NCBI GenBank assembly: GCA_963710615.1
Contig: CAVQBF010000008.1
Span: 620,001 to 684,000 of the forward strand
Origin: GCA-2746605 sp963710615
GTDB taxonomy: Bacteria; Bacteroidota; Ignavibacteria; Ignavibacteriales; Melioribacteraceae
DNA: 64,000 nucleotides
Reading direction: 5' to 3'
The notes below the pieces were generated by a model, which had not been told where the DNA came from, ran no database searches, and was given only the letters and a program-made list of their open reading frames with translations. Shown here one piece after another: positions 55,648 through 64,000 of this stretch. A program made the position numbers and the translations under genes. The stretch's first letter is position 1; each line of letters starts with the position of its first letter.

Positions 55648-56565
55648 ATGGAAACTATATCTGAAATAATCCAACAATCCCTTGGTATCTCTCCAGCATT
55701 TCAAAGTAAACTTCTAAATTCTATCATTATAATTTTTGTTTGGTTGCTTTTTGATAGGATTCTCAAAAAAGTGGTTTTTGAAAAAATTGATGATCTAACA
55801 TTAAGATACCAATGGCAAAAAGTTGTTAAGTATTTAACCGTAATCCTTGCTGTTATTTTACTCACTAAAGTATGGTTTGGGGCATTTGAATCTATTGGAA
55901 CTTACTTTGGCTTGCTTTCTGCGGGACTGGCAATTGCATTGCAGGATTTACTAGTCAACTTTGCAGGTTGGATTTTTCTATTAATTAGAAAACCATTTAA
56001 AGTTGGTGATAGAATAGAAATCAATAAAATTATTGGAGATGTAATTGATGTTCGAATATTTCAATTCTCTGTTATTGAAATTGGAAATTGGGTTGACGCA
56101 GACCAAAGTACAGGCAGAATAATACACATACCAAATGGAACAGTCTTTAAAACAGCACAAGCGAATTACACTGCCGGATTCGAATATATCTGGAATGAGG
56201 TTCCCGTTCTTGTAACTTTTGAAAGTGATTGGAAAAAGGCAAAAGAAATTTTAACTGACGTTATTAATAAACATGCCGTCCATCTATCTAAAGATGCTGA
56301 GAAACAAGTAAAAGAAGCTGCAAAGAAATTTTTGATTTTTTACACCAAACTGACTCCAATTGTCTATACATCAGTTAAAGATAGTGGTGTAATGCTTACT
56401 ATGAGATATATTTGTCACGTTAGAAAACGTAGAGCAACCGATGAAGCTATTTGGGAAGAAGTACTTGAACAATTCTCTAAACATGACAATATTGATTTTG
56501 CATATCCAACTCAAAGATTTTATAATAATTTAAGTGAAGGAAAAGGATACAGCGCTAATACTTAA
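55648..56565 (+). CDS. MscS-family mechanosensitive channel
   Basis: Small-conductance channel that opens when membrane tension rises. Three membrane segments lie at about 20-36, 62-80 and 88-115. The pore helix with AGLAIALQD and the beta-domain start FKVGDRIEI match MscS. HIPNGTVFK is the usual PNS-type motif. At 305 residues it is a typical small MscS. It lies in the envelope module upstream of the ECF sigma gene. A second MscS-like gene lies 1 kb downstream. Confidence 0.92.
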   Translation: METISEIIQQSLGISPAFQSKLLNSIIIIFVWLLFDRILKKVVFEKIDDLTLRYQWQKVVKYLTVILAVILLTKVWFGAFESIGTYFGLLSAGLAIALQDLLVNFAGWIFLLIRKPFKVGDRIEINKIIGDVIDVRIFQFSVIEIGNWVDADQSTGRIIHIPNGTVFKTAQANYTAGFEYIWNEVPVLVTFESDWKKAKEILTDVINKHAVHLSKDAEKQVKEAAKKFLIFYTKLTPIVYTSVKDSGVMLTMRYICHVRKRRATDEAIWEEVLEQFSKHDNIDFAYPTQRFYNNLSEGKGYSANT

Positions 56566-56831
56566 TTAGTATTTTTCAAGAATATTTTAGTTATCATGTG
56601 TAATTAACATGAATTCACTCATGCAGAATAATTTTCCATCGTAATTTTCTTTTTATTTGTTAAACAAATAATATTATAAATTTCTCAATTTCCTCACATA
56701 ACATTTGAATTTATTTTTTTATTAAAATAGCAGCTGCTTAATAAGTTGAATAAAGATTAAACAATATCTTTAATTTCATGTGTTACTTTTGGATGTAATC
56801 AAAGTCTAATTCTATAAATAATAATTCTTAA

Positions 56832-57401
56832 ATGATTTTAAATAACAAATACACTGATAAAGAGTTAATTGAAGTTTTTCTTTCAGATCCTGCAAATGCA
56901 AATAGGGCATTTGAAGCTCTTGTTGATAGATATAAAAATTATGTGTTTCAAATATGTTATTCAAAACTGCATAATTTGGAGGATGCGGAGGATTCAGCTC
57001 AAGAAGTTTTTGTTAGGGTTTACTTTGGTTTAGAAAAATTTAGGCAAGAATCTGAGTTCAAAACTTGGTTAACTCAAATAACAATAAATGTTACATTGAC
57101 TTTAATTCTTTCAAATAAAAGAAAATTTTGGAAGGATTTTGTTTCTATAGATGGTGATATTGATATTGATACAATTTATAGATCAACTATTACTAAGGCA
57201 GATGAAGAAAAATTTTGGAATACAATTGGAAATGTATTGCGAAAAATGTTTCCGGGATACAGAAAAGTATTCATTTTTAAGTATTTCAAAAATTTTAACT
57301 TAAACATAATAAGTGAAAAGATAAGATCAACAATAAATGCCACTAAAATGAAATTGAAAAGAGCAAAAGACCAATTTTTAAAGATTTTAACGGGTGCTTA
57401 G
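56832..57401 (+). CDS. ECF-type RNA polymerase sigma factor
   Basis: 189 residues with sigma region 2 (AFEALVDRYKNYVFQICYSK, EDAEDSAQEVFVRVY, FKTWLTQI). Region 4 is at about 135-180. The DNA-recognition helix region ISEKIRSTINATKMKLKRAK looks slightly altered from the usual xSxGTVKSR form. No large anti-sigma gene follows, but a 56-residue membrane protein begins 1 bp after the stop. The genes around it code for envelope proteins and MscS channels. A role in envelope stress is inferred. Confidence 0.88.
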   Translation: MILNNKYTDKELIEVFLSDPANANRAFEALVDRYKNYVFQICYSKLHNLEDAEDSAQEVFVRVYFGLEKFRQESEFKTWLTQITINVTLTLILSNKRKFWKDFVSIDGDIDIDTIYRSTITKADEEKFWNTIGNVLRKMFPGYRKVFIFKYFKNFNLNIISEKIRSTINATKMKLKRAKDQFLKILTGA

Positions 57402-57402
57402 T

Positions 57403-57573
57403 ATGGATAATCAGCCAAAGCTTTCTAAGAACTTTAACAAAAAATTATATACGGAAGTAAGAAGAAAAATATTTTTTAGAAACTTGTTTTCAATTGTATC
57501 TACTGGCTTTTTTAAAGGAGTTCTTTCTTTCCTTGACATCTTTTTAAGTCTGATAAAAACTAAAAAAAAATAA
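57403..57573 (+). CDS. Small membrane protein after the sigma factor
   Basis: 56 residues, starting one base after the sigma stop (TAGTATG), so very likely translationally coupled. The start is polar and basic (MDNQPKLSKN, then FNKKLYTEVRRK). One hydrophobic stretch follows at about residues 28-51, and the end is a lysine tail (KTKKK). It is too short to match known anti-sigma families. Its place makes it a candidate regulator or membrane tether of the sigma factor (inference). Confidence 0.6.
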   Translation: MDNQPKLSKNFNKKLYTEVRRKIFFRNLFSIVSTGFFKGVLSFLDIFLSLIKTKKK

Positions 57574-57606
57574 GAATTTGTAAAAATAATTTTGGGGGAA
57601 ACACCG

Positions 57607-58428
57607 ATGCAAGAATTTGATACTTGGTTTGATGCCTTACTATATTCAGCACAAGATATACTTTTTCAATTTATTGGGTTTTTGCCCAAATTATTATCTG
57701 TAATTATATTATTAGTAATTGCTTGGATAATTGCAAAATTACTTGAAAAGTTAGCAAATAAATTATTTGTGGTTATTGGCATTGATAAGATTTCGGAAAA
57801 AGCCGGTATTGGTAGTTTTTTAATGTCCTCAGGTCTTCCAAGTAATTTATCCTATGTATTTGCCAGAATGATTTTTTGGACAATTATCGTGCTATTCATT
57901 CTTCCTATTTCTAATATTCTCGGCTTAAAGTTTTTTGCAAAAATAGTTGATGACATACTTAGTTATTTACCTAATCTATTTGTTGCAATATTTATTTTAC
58001 TGATTGGCGCATGGGGTGCAAAAGTAATCAGCGCTATTGTTAGAGGTAGTGCTAATAAAATGGGTTTGGAAAACTCTGAGTTGATTGGAAATATCACCAA
58101 TTTTTTTATTCTAATTCTTACGTTTATTATAGCACTGACACAATTAAAAATTGAAACAGAAATTCTAACAAATGTCTTACTTATTATTATGGCATCTATG
58201 GGTTTAGCAGTTGCTATTTCATTTGGATTAGGTTCGAAAGATATTTTTCGAAATATAATAGCTGGCGTTTACTTAAATAAATCAATAAGGGAGGGAGAAA
58301 AAATAAAAACATCACATATTAATGGTAAGATAATCCATATTGGAACAATTATGACTAAGATAGAAACTTCAGATAATGAAGAGCTATCCGTACCAAATAG
58401 TCAACTTGTAGAGACATCAATTAATTAA
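57607..58428 (+). CDS. MscS-like channel with conserved TM-helix repeats
   Basis: About 273 residues from the ATG at 57607. GGGGGA six to seven bases upstream fixes this start over the in-frame TTG at 57592. Hydrophobic segments at about 20-45, 80-105, 115-140 and 160-215 include the conserved helix type FVAIFILLIGAW, seen in CmpX/YnaI-like proteins. A MscS-type pore region AVAISFGLGSKDIFRN and a short beta part with VPNSQLVE follow. It is shorter than full MscS at its end. It sits between the sigma unit and an outer-membrane protein. Confidence 0.85.
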   Translation: MQEFDTWFDALLYSAQDILFQFIGFLPKLLSVIILLVIAWIIAKLLEKLANKLFVVIGIDKISEKAGIGSFLMSSGLPSNLSYVFARMIFWTIIVLFILPISNILGLKFFAKIVDDILSYLPNLFVAIFILLIGAWGAKVISAIVRGSANKMGLENSELIGNITNFFILILTFIIALTQLKIETEILTNVLLIIMASMGLAVAISFGLGSKDIFRNIIAGVYLNKSIREGEKIKTSHINGKIIHIGTIMTKIETSDNEELSVPNSQLVETSIN

Positions 58429-58458
58429 AAATAAAAGAAAAGGATCCAGAGGTTAATT

Positions 58459-59619
58459 ATGAAAACAATTTATAAAATTTTTACCGTCGTTCTTTTAATG
58501 ACAATGACAATCTTGGCACAAAATGTTCGAGTTGAAGATTACCAAGTCCCGGTAAGTACAGCTCAAATTTTAAGATTAACAGCAAATTATGATTGGTCAC
58601 AAACGACTCAAAATGATATTACAAATGTTACTTCTAATAGAGGTAATGCAAACTTATTTTACAGATCATTTTATTCTTCACTGCCATATGCTTGGTTTTT
58701 AGATGTTGATGCAACAGGCGGAAAGAACTTTGACAGCTATAACCATGATATCCAAATATCACCCAGTATCAGAAAATACTTTTGGGATAGAAGGGATTGG
58801 TTTGGATTTGCATCTGCCGATATTAGACATGCAAATACTTTTAACCAGATCGAAACTTTTGGTACTGTAGGTGCTGGTTTTGGACGTTACATAAATGCAA
58901 CAGCTCTTGCAAAAGCAGTAAGAATTGAAGAACACTTATTGAAAGAAAATGTTATAAAAGGCAATTTGCCCAAAGAGTCAATGATTGAGATTGCAAATAT
59001 CATTGAAAGAGAAGATGAATATAGAGGTATATATGGGGCAACATATGAAACAAAATGGTATGATGATATTGAAAAAGTGATTAAAAAATCCGGATACCTT
59101 AATGGCGAAAGCATGGGTTCAATTGGTATTTTAAGAACCCAACAAGTACTAAAAGGAATTAATGAACGCGTTAATGACAGATACTTTGGCTGGGATTTAA
59201 TTACTGGTGTCAGGTTCAATCTTACATCATGGAATAAGGATATTGATCCATTAAATCCTTCACTTACTATCGGTGGTAGATTCGCTTATCCATTAACTTG
59301 GAGAACTCAAATTAATGCTTATGCAAATGCTTATACACCAATGGATTCTACTTTCTTTGATGATGTAACAGTAGAAGCTGGTATAGACTACATTTATGAA
59401 TTAAGTAACAAAATTAACTGGGTAAATGGTTACAGAATGGATTATATCGCTGGTTCTAACGCAGACGCTTTTATTGTTCATAACTTAACATCCTCATTCC
59501 TGTTTTATTTAGAGAATCAGATTTATTTAGGTATTAATGGATCATTAATGCATAATGGCATGGAACCAAATAGAACTGATTTAGGAACAAGTATTTCATT
59601 GCAGTATAATCTATTTTAA
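58459..59619 (+). CDS. Outer-membrane beta-barrel-like protein, unknown
   Basis: 386 residues with a signal peptide ending near TILAQ. The rest alternates polar and aromatic residues as in beta-barrel strands and ends with a terminal strand LGTSISLQYNLF whose last residue is Phe, as in outer-membrane proteins. A helical insert lies at about 155-240. I cannot name the family. It follows the MscS-like gene by 30 bp, so it is probably co-transcribed. A hairpin lies after its stop. Confidence 0.7.
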   Translation: MKTIYKIFTVVLLMTMTILAQNVRVEDYQVPVSTAQILRLTANYDWSQTTQNDITNVTSNRGNANLFYRSFYSSLPYAWFLDVDATGGKNFDSYNHDIQISPSIRKYFWDRRDWFGFASADIRHANTFNQIETFGTVGAGFGRYINATALAKAVRIEEHLLKENVIKGNLPKESMIEIANIIEREDEYRGIYGATYETKWYDDIEKVIKKSGYLNGESMGSIGILRTQQVLKGINERVNDRYFGWDLITGVRFNLTSWNKDIDPLNPSLTIGGRFAYPLTWRTQINAYANAYTPMDSTFFDDVTVEAGIDYIYELSNKINWVNGYRMDYIAGSNADAFIVHNLTSSFLFYLENQIYLGINGSLMHNGMEPNRTDLGTSISLQYNLF

Positions 59620-59634
59620 TTAGTTGTCATGCAT

Positions 59635-59662
59635 GGGGATGCTAAGTAAAATTAGCGTCCCC
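59635..59662 (+). terminator. Terminator-like hairpin after the barrel gene
   Basis: An 11-bp stem with one G-T pair (GGGGATGCTAA/TTAGCGTCCCC) and a 6-base loop, followed by an A/T-rich tail but not a pure T-run. GTCATG lies just before it, as in the element at 29543. It may be a terminator or a repeat unit. Confidence 0.55.
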
Positions 59663-59716
59663 TAAATTATTAAAGGTTATAAATTAACCAAATAACAAAA
59701 TAGTTCAGGAAATAAA

Positions 59717-60880
59717 ATGAAAACGAAAATATTTTTCAAATTCAAAAAATTATTACCCTTAATTACCATGCTCTTCATTTTTGTGGCTTGCGGCGATGAG
59801 CCAATAAAAAATGAGCAGATAAGTAATGATAATGTATCAAAACTTAAATTACTTCAAGACACAGCCGAGCTGGAAAAGCAAGATATTGTTATTGACAACA
59901 CAGAACGTTTAAATGAAATTAGAGACTCGATACTTTCGCTCGAGCAAACCAGTCAAATGCTCAATGATTCCCTTAATTTTTATACCGGCAAATTGACTGA
60001 ATTAAGTATTACTATTGATGATTTAACAAAAAAGAAAAATTATGTTTCTGAAACTGATCAAAAAGCAAAATCGAAGATCACGGCAAATATTGCGGAATTA
60101 GAATCCTTAATTAACTCTCTAAAAACTTCAAAGGCTAATGAAGAGAAAAATTTGATTATGATCGGGAAAAGAAAAGAACTCATTTCAAAGAAAAATGAAG
60201 CATTGAAGTCTGAACTTGATTTTAATCAGATGGAGCTGAATGATCTATATACTAAAACAAATGCGCAAGATAAAATTGAAAAGGTTACATCAAAAATAAA
60301 TGAAATCAATAACGAAATATTAAAGAACAAGAATTTAATACTTGATGAAGAAATAAATGAAAAACTTAGTACATCAAAGATCGTAAATTTAGATAACCAG
60401 ATTACATCTAAGCAAAAGCAATTTAAAACTGAGTATGAAAAAAGTACCGGAATAAAAGATTATGTGGAATCTGAAGTAGAAGACTTAGTTTATAAAATTA
60501 ACAATCTAGAAATTCAAAAGTCTGAGTTAAGTAATAAATGGAAAGTCTTTAGAACTGAAAATGATAATGTTAAATTAAAGCTGCAAAATCTTGAAGAAGT
60601 TAAAAATCAACTGCTAAGCCCAATTCAAGCTAAGGTATCTGTTGATACAACTAAAGCTGATAATAACTTAGTTGCTTTGGAGACTAAAAAAAAACAAAAT
60701 GAAGAATTAAGTACTGCTCAGCAGCTGATCGATGAAAATGAAGAGTCTGATGAAGGTTCAAGCTCAATTTTTTATTGGTTAATTATAATAATCATTGTGG
60801 TAATAGTAAGCTTATATTATTTAGGTAAAAAAAATAAATCTAAAAATTCTAATAAAGATCTAGGTGAAGAAAATGAGTAA
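59717..60880 (+). CDS. Coiled-coil lipoprotein with C-terminal membrane anchor
   Basis: 387 residues. A lipoprotein signal ends at VAC near residue 26. A nearly unbroken charged coiled coil runs from about 50 to 330. At about 352-372 there is one strongly hydrophobic helix (IFYWLIIIIIVVIVSLYYLG) followed by a lysine-rich tail. One end would be lipid-anchored in a membrane and the other would cross one. If the lipid end is in the outer membrane, the protein could span the periplasm (inference). It overlaps the next gene by 8 bp. Confidence 0.75.
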   Translation: MKTKIFFKFKKLLPLITMLFIFVACGDEPIKNEQISNDNVSKLKLLQDTAELEKQDIVIDNTERLNEIRDSILSLEQTSQMLNDSLNFYTGKLTELSITIDDLTKKKNYVSETDQKAKSKITANIAELESLINSLKTSKANEEKNLIMIGKRKELISKKNEALKSELDFNQMELNDLYTKTNAQDKIEKVTSKINEINNEILKNKNLILDEEINEKLSTSKIVNLDNQITSKQKQFKTEYEKSTGIKDYVESEVEDLVYKINNLEIQKSELSNKWKVFRTENDNVKLKLQNLEEVKNQLLSPIQAKVSVDTTKADNNLVALETKKKQNEELSTAQQLIDENEESDEGSSSIFYWLIIIIIVVIVSLYYLGKKNKSKNSNKDLGEENE

Positions 60881-61376
60881 AGCAAAAGAATCAAAAACAA
60901 AGTCTGTAAAGCCAAAAAATACAAGTAAGAAAAAAAATGCTGCAGAATCAGCTGAAAAGAAAACAAAAGCTAAAAAAATAAGTAAGAAAAAACTGAAAAA
61001 ATCTTTTTTAGCAGATTTACTTGAAAATGTGGAGCAGGGAGCAAAACTCGTAAGTGAAAAAACTTCAGAAACATACGAAAAAGTAAAAAAAGGAGCAGCA
61101 GAAGCTATCGATACTAGTTCTCATGTTGTAACAGAGTTATATTATTCAGCTTCTGAATATACCGATCAATTTAAAGATAAAATTGAGATGAAAAAACTTA
61201 ATTCTGTTAAAGAAGAATTATTTGCTGACTTAGGTAAATATTTTTACAGGAAGTACAAGATTGAAAATATTACTTTCACAAAACTTTCTAGAACTAAAAA
61301 ATTTACATCCTTGTTAAGAAGTATTCAACAATTGGATGAGGAAATAGTAACACTGGGTAATAACTTAAAAAAATAA
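60873..61376 (+). CDS. Lys-rich coiled protein
   Basis: 167 residues from the ATG at 60873, which has AGGTGA upstream; a GTG at 60864 in the same frame would add three residues. The first ~45 residues are almost only Lys, Ala, Ser and Thr, like histone H1-type tails. The rest is helical, with EQGAKLVSEKTSETYEKVKKG resembling apolipoprotein/YtxH repeats. It may bind DNA or an acidic surface; I cannot tell. It overlaps the coiled-coil lipoprotein gene, so both are likely made together. Confidence 0.65.
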   Translation: MSKAKESKTKSVKPKNTSKKKNAAESAEKKTKAKKISKKKLKKSFLADLLENVEQGAKLVSEKTSETYEKVKKGAAEAIDTSSHVVTELYYSASEYTDQFKDKIEMKKLNSVKEELFADLGKYFYRKYKIENITFTKLSRTKKFTSLLRSIQQLDEEIVTLGNNLKK

Positions 61377-61405
61377 ATTATTTACTAACACTTAGTGAAA
61401 ATGAA

Positions 61406-61771
61406 ATGAATAAACCGACACTAATTTTAACAATTATTTACCTTATAATAATAGTTTACTTTGCAATTTTTAATTGGAATATCTTTGTTCTTAATTTGGA
61501 TGTTAATTTAGGAATAAAGGTTGTTCAATTTCCTCTTATTGCCGGAATATTTTTCTTTGGATTTATATTATTTATTCTGCTATGGTTAAATAATTCGTTC
61601 TCAAGCATACTTTTGAGGAAAAAATTAAATAAAGTCAGAAAAGAATTAAACAAATTAAAAGTTACTGGAAGTCTTAATATTGATGATAAATTAGAGGAGT
61701 TGACAAAGAAACTTGATGAGTTGCTTGAAAGGTCTGAATTTCCCTCTCAAGAAACTCATATCACCGGCTGA
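61406..61771 (+). CDS. LapA-like small membrane protein
   Basis: 121 residues with two membrane helices (about 5-24 and 44-64) around a short loop with FAIFNWNIFVLNLDV. A charged C-terminal coiled coil of about 45 residues follows. This is the layout of LapA/DUF1049 proteins, which in Gram-negative bacteria act with LapB in lipopolysaccharide assembly or its control. No lapB is nearby. It is the last gene of the same-strand envelope run. Confidence 0.75.
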   Translation: MNKPTLILTIIYLIIIVYFAIFNWNIFVLNLDVNLGIKVVQFPLIAGIFFFGFILFILLWLNNSFSSILLRKKLNKVRKELNKLKVTGSLNIDDKLEELTKKLDELLERSEFPSQETHITG

Positions 61772-62206
61772 TATTAAAAATTGGTCTATTTATAAACCAA
61801 ATTTAACTCAAAAATAAAATTCTTATTTTATGAGCAATAGATTTGTCCGTTGTGGTAAAGAATATACGAGACTTTGATATTTAATTAAATGTAGTTATTA
61901 AATATTTTATCATAATAAATATCGCAATCCTCTGAAATTATATTTTATTCAACTTTAAAACGACGAAGTTTTGAAAGTAGAATGATATCTGGCTTTTTCT
62001 CCCAAAATCAAGTGGAATAAGCTATAAAAAAGGTCTTGGTCCTTTCCCCTGCAAAAAATATTTATAAAACCTTACTTCAACAAACAAAGTGTTACTTCTT
62101 ACATTTTTCTTAGTCTAATATCATATAAGTGTTAATAAATAATTTTTAATATCATATATTTCAACACAAATTTTTGTATTAAAAATTAAAAGAGAATAGC
62201 AGTATT
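61772..62206 (+). other. 435-bp gene-free stretch
   Basis: An A/T-rich gap between the LapA-like gene and the FN3 lipoprotein gene. I see no convincing open frame, strong hairpin or RNA gene. A weak stem (AAAGG/CCTTT near 62028-62047) has no T-run. The last part probably holds the promoter of the FN3 gene. Confidence 0.5.
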
Positions 62207-63238
62207 ATGAAGAAAAAAAAAATATTACATGGAACCCATTTAACAAGATTATTCATCAATACCAGTAAGATAATTTTAATAGTTTTGATAATGTTATACA
62301 CTGGCTGTAATGAGGTAACATCCCCGCCAGATGACACGGCTCCGGAGACTCCTCAGAATTTTACTCTGTTAGGTGGCGGTGATGGTCAAGCCAGATTTAG
62401 GTGGACAAAATCTCCAGAACAAGATTTACAATTTTACAGATTATATAGATCTGTTAACAATGTCAGTACATTTAGCAACCATATTGAAACATCTCAAAAT
62501 GAATACTTGGATCGTTTTTTAAGTTATGATTCTACATATTATTATTATCTCGTTGCAGTTGATTATGCTGAAAATGAAAGTGAACCAACATATATAATTG
62601 ATGTTCAGCCATTAAATATTTCAGCTCCGCAACCACCTACTTTTTTAATAGTTAATGCTATTAATAATCCAATAGAAAACAGGAAATTTATTAATCTGAG
62701 TTGGTTGCCTCCAGATGCCGGTGACTTAAATTATTTTAAAATCTATCGAGGAACATTTCCAAAATTTGAGGTAAATAGTGCCTCTTTAATAGATTCAACA
62801 TTTATTGGGACCTACTTTGACAATTTTGCTCAGATGAACAGCAGATATTATTATAAAATTACTGCTGTGGATCTTGGCAACAAAGAAAGTTTACCAAGTG
62901 TTGCAAATAGCGATTTAATTCTTAACAGCGCTCAACTGCAATCACCTTCAAACCTTAGCAAATTTACTGCCCCATTTAAATTTCAATGGACTGCGGTTGA
63001 TAGCGCAGTTGCTTACAAAGTATTTGTTGGGAATTCACCTTTTGCTGATGTCATTTGGGAATCAGTTAAAGTACAATCCAATGAAACAACTTATAATGGT
63101 TCAACACTAACAACATCAAAAGTATACTATTGGTGGGTCGGATCTTACAGCCGAGAAAAAATAATTGTTGATAATGGAAACGAGATCGAGCCACAAATTA
63201 ATTCTTACAGTATGATTGGAAGTTTTGTTGGTGAGTAG
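62207..63238 (+). CDS. Fibronectin type III-domain lipoprotein
   Basis: 343 residues. After a basic start a hydrophobic stretch ends at the lipobox YTGC near residue 34. FN3-like beta domains follow: one starting PETPQNFTLLGGGDGQ with the strand FRWTKSPEQDLQFYRLYR, a second starting around 145 with LSWLPPDAGDLNYFKIYR, and a third WTAVDSAVAYKVFVG. The pattern is of an outer-surface scaffold or binding protein. The 3' neighbour encodes a secreted repeat protein 33 bp downstream, probably in one transcript. Confidence 0.82.
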   Translation: MKKKKILHGTHLTRLFINTSKIILIVLIMLYTGCNEVTSPPDDTAPETPQNFTLLGGGDGQARFRWTKSPEQDLQFYRLYRSVNNVSTFSNHIETSQNEYLDRFLSYDSTYYYYLVAVDYAENESEPTYIIDVQPLNISAPQPPTFLIVNAINNPIENRKFINLSWLPPDAGDLNYFKIYRGTFPKFEVNSASLIDSTFIGTYFDNFAQMNSRYYYKITAVDLGNKESLPSVANSDLILNSAQLQSPSNLSKFTAPFKFQWTAVDSAVAYKVFVGNSPFADVIWESVKVQSNETTYNGSTLTTSKVYYWWVGSYSREKIIVDNGNEIEPQINSYSMIGSFVGE

Positions 63239-63271
63239 ATATATAAATTATAAAGGAGTATAATAATAGCC

Positions 63272-64000
63272 ATGCGTACCTTAGCAACCCTAATAGTAAT
63301 TACAATTTTTGTTACAACTTTATCTGCTCAGACAGTCAATGTAGTGCTTAAAAACAGTAAAATTGTAGCCGGAGAAGTTGTTCAAGAAGAACCATTATTC
63401 CTAATTATTCAAAATGATACGGGTGAACTCAAAATATTAAGAAGTAACATTGAAAGTTTAACATATAAATCTTCTGAAATTAATAACCCAACTGAAAATC
63501 TATCCAATATCAATCTTAACATTAAAGATAAATCTATTTTTGAATACGAAAATGTTGTTCTTAATGATATTGTCGTTATTTATTTGAAGAATGATGACAT
63601 AGTCTCTGGAAAATTGGTGGCCAAAAGTTTGGATATGATTTTATTACAAACTGAAGCGGGAAGTTTAACTATTCCTAAAAGAGAAATTCAAAAAATTGAA
63701 TATGTGTCAAGTGAATATGCTGAACGTGGTGAAGTTGTAATTGCTTATCTTGCTAACGGAACACAATTTGAAGGGAATATCTATTTCGAAGATTATCAAA
63801 GTCTAATTCTTGATACCAAAATTGGCAGATTGACAATTGATAAAAAAAATCTGAGATCTATTGAATATACCGGTGAACAAGGTATAGGAAATGAAATGTT
63901 ATCAACTCAATTTGCAACAGTAAGCAAAGAACAACCATTGGTTTCCAAAAGGCTTGATTTAATATCTCTTGGATACTCTCCTTCTTTCGGCCCAGATTAT
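63272..64000 (+). CDS. Secreted triple-repeat protein, 3' end outside the window
   Basis: The frame starts at the ATG at 63272 and is open to the window end (243 codons seen). AAGGAG lies 13 bases before it, a little far. A signal peptide ends at LSAQ. Three repeats of about 42 residues follow, each with the pattern LxxGxxxxGxxxxxxxxxLxLxTxxGxLxIxxxxIxxIEY: near residues 24-66, 104-146 and 158-200. They look like small SH3- or Sm-like beta barrels. The part after 200 would be a new domain. The function is unknown. Confidence 0.7.
   Translation, partial: MRTLATLIVITIFVTTLSAQTVNVVLKNSKIVAGEVVQEEPLFLIIQNDTGELKILRSNIESLTYKSSEINNPTENLSNINLNIKDKSIFEYENVVLNDIVVIYLKNDDIVSGKLVAKSLDMILLQTEAGSLTIPKREIQKIEYVSSEYAERGEVVIAYLANGTQFEGNIYFEDYQSLILDTKIGRLTIDKKNLRSIEYTGEQGIGNEMLSTQFATVSKEQPLVSKRLDLISLGYSPSFGPDY

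Noticed and set aside
58887..59219. A 110-residue antisense frame in the outer-membrane protein gene
   Set aside because: No start signal or domain. The sense frame has a signal peptide and a barrel end.
62028..62047. Weak hairpin in the 435-bp gap
   Set aside because: Only a 5-bp stem, no T-run, and no gene end close by.

Overview
The window is low-GC bacterial chromosome (roughly one third G+C, estimated by eye) with densely packed genes on both strands. Several features point to the FCB group and most closely to an Ignavibacteria-like member of the Bacteroidota/Ignavibacteriota line: a secreted lamin-tail protein ending in a FlgD-like Ig module, a BatA-type vWA membrane protein, a membrane MutS homologue, a TPR-thioredoxin lipoprotein, many lipoproteins, and DUF1015 beside serC. 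Clear Shine-Dalgarno sequences (AAGGAG, GGAGG) precede several starts, which is more usual for Ignavibacteria than for classical Bacteroidetes. I saw no tRNA or rRNA gene, CRISPR array, insertion sequence, integrase or phage gene. It reads as chromosomal backbone with some accessory modules.

Layout. 1-8.5 kb: a lipoprotein cut by the window edge, recQ with a DUF2130 nuclease-like gene, an orphan ParA, and a 1276-residue secreted lamin-tail/CARDB repeat protein. 8.7-14.5 kb: an orphan RND transporter followed by an outer-membrane Omp85-like barrel whose periplasmic part carries a kinase-like catalytic motif. 14.5-18.5 kb: an HD-PycTM (Pycsar-effector-like) membrane protein divergent from an MFS transporter and a membrane class III nucleotidyl cyclase. 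This is the best candidate for an unusual signalling system. 18.5-26 kb: a serine hydrolase, a SpoIID-like protein, BatA, HflX, and a histidine ammonia-lyase with an unusual active-site triad. 26-36 kb: membrane MutS, glycerate kinase, serC, DUF1015, a thioredoxin lipoprotein, DUF2203, a saccharopine-dehydrogenase-like enzyme and OsmC. 36-51.4 kb: alaS-greA-like, phosphoenolpyruvate carboxylase, a frameshifted tag, a methyltransferase-HEAT fusion, a Cys-rich micro-protein, a ferritin-like protein, a uridine-kinase-like enzyme, a GNAT-nitrilase fusion, acetyl-CoA synthetase and ornithine carbamoyltransferase. 51.4-53.9 kb: gamma-glutamyltransferase with a broken signal-peptide frame and a hexapeptide acyltransferase.

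54-61.8 kb is a same-strand cell-envelope module. It holds two lipoproteins, an MscS channel, an ECF sigma factor with a 56-residue membrane partner, a second MscS-like protein, an outer-membrane barrel, a coiled-coil lipoprotein with a C-terminal membrane anchor, a Lys-rich coiled protein and a LapA-like protein. The order suggests a sigma-controlled response to envelope or osmotic stress. The window ends with an FN3 lipoprotein and a secreted repeat protein that runs off the edge.

Two genes (tag and ggt) each appear to carry one extra A in a short A-run. Either the strain or the assembly has single-base indels. All functions are read from motifs; no database search was possible.
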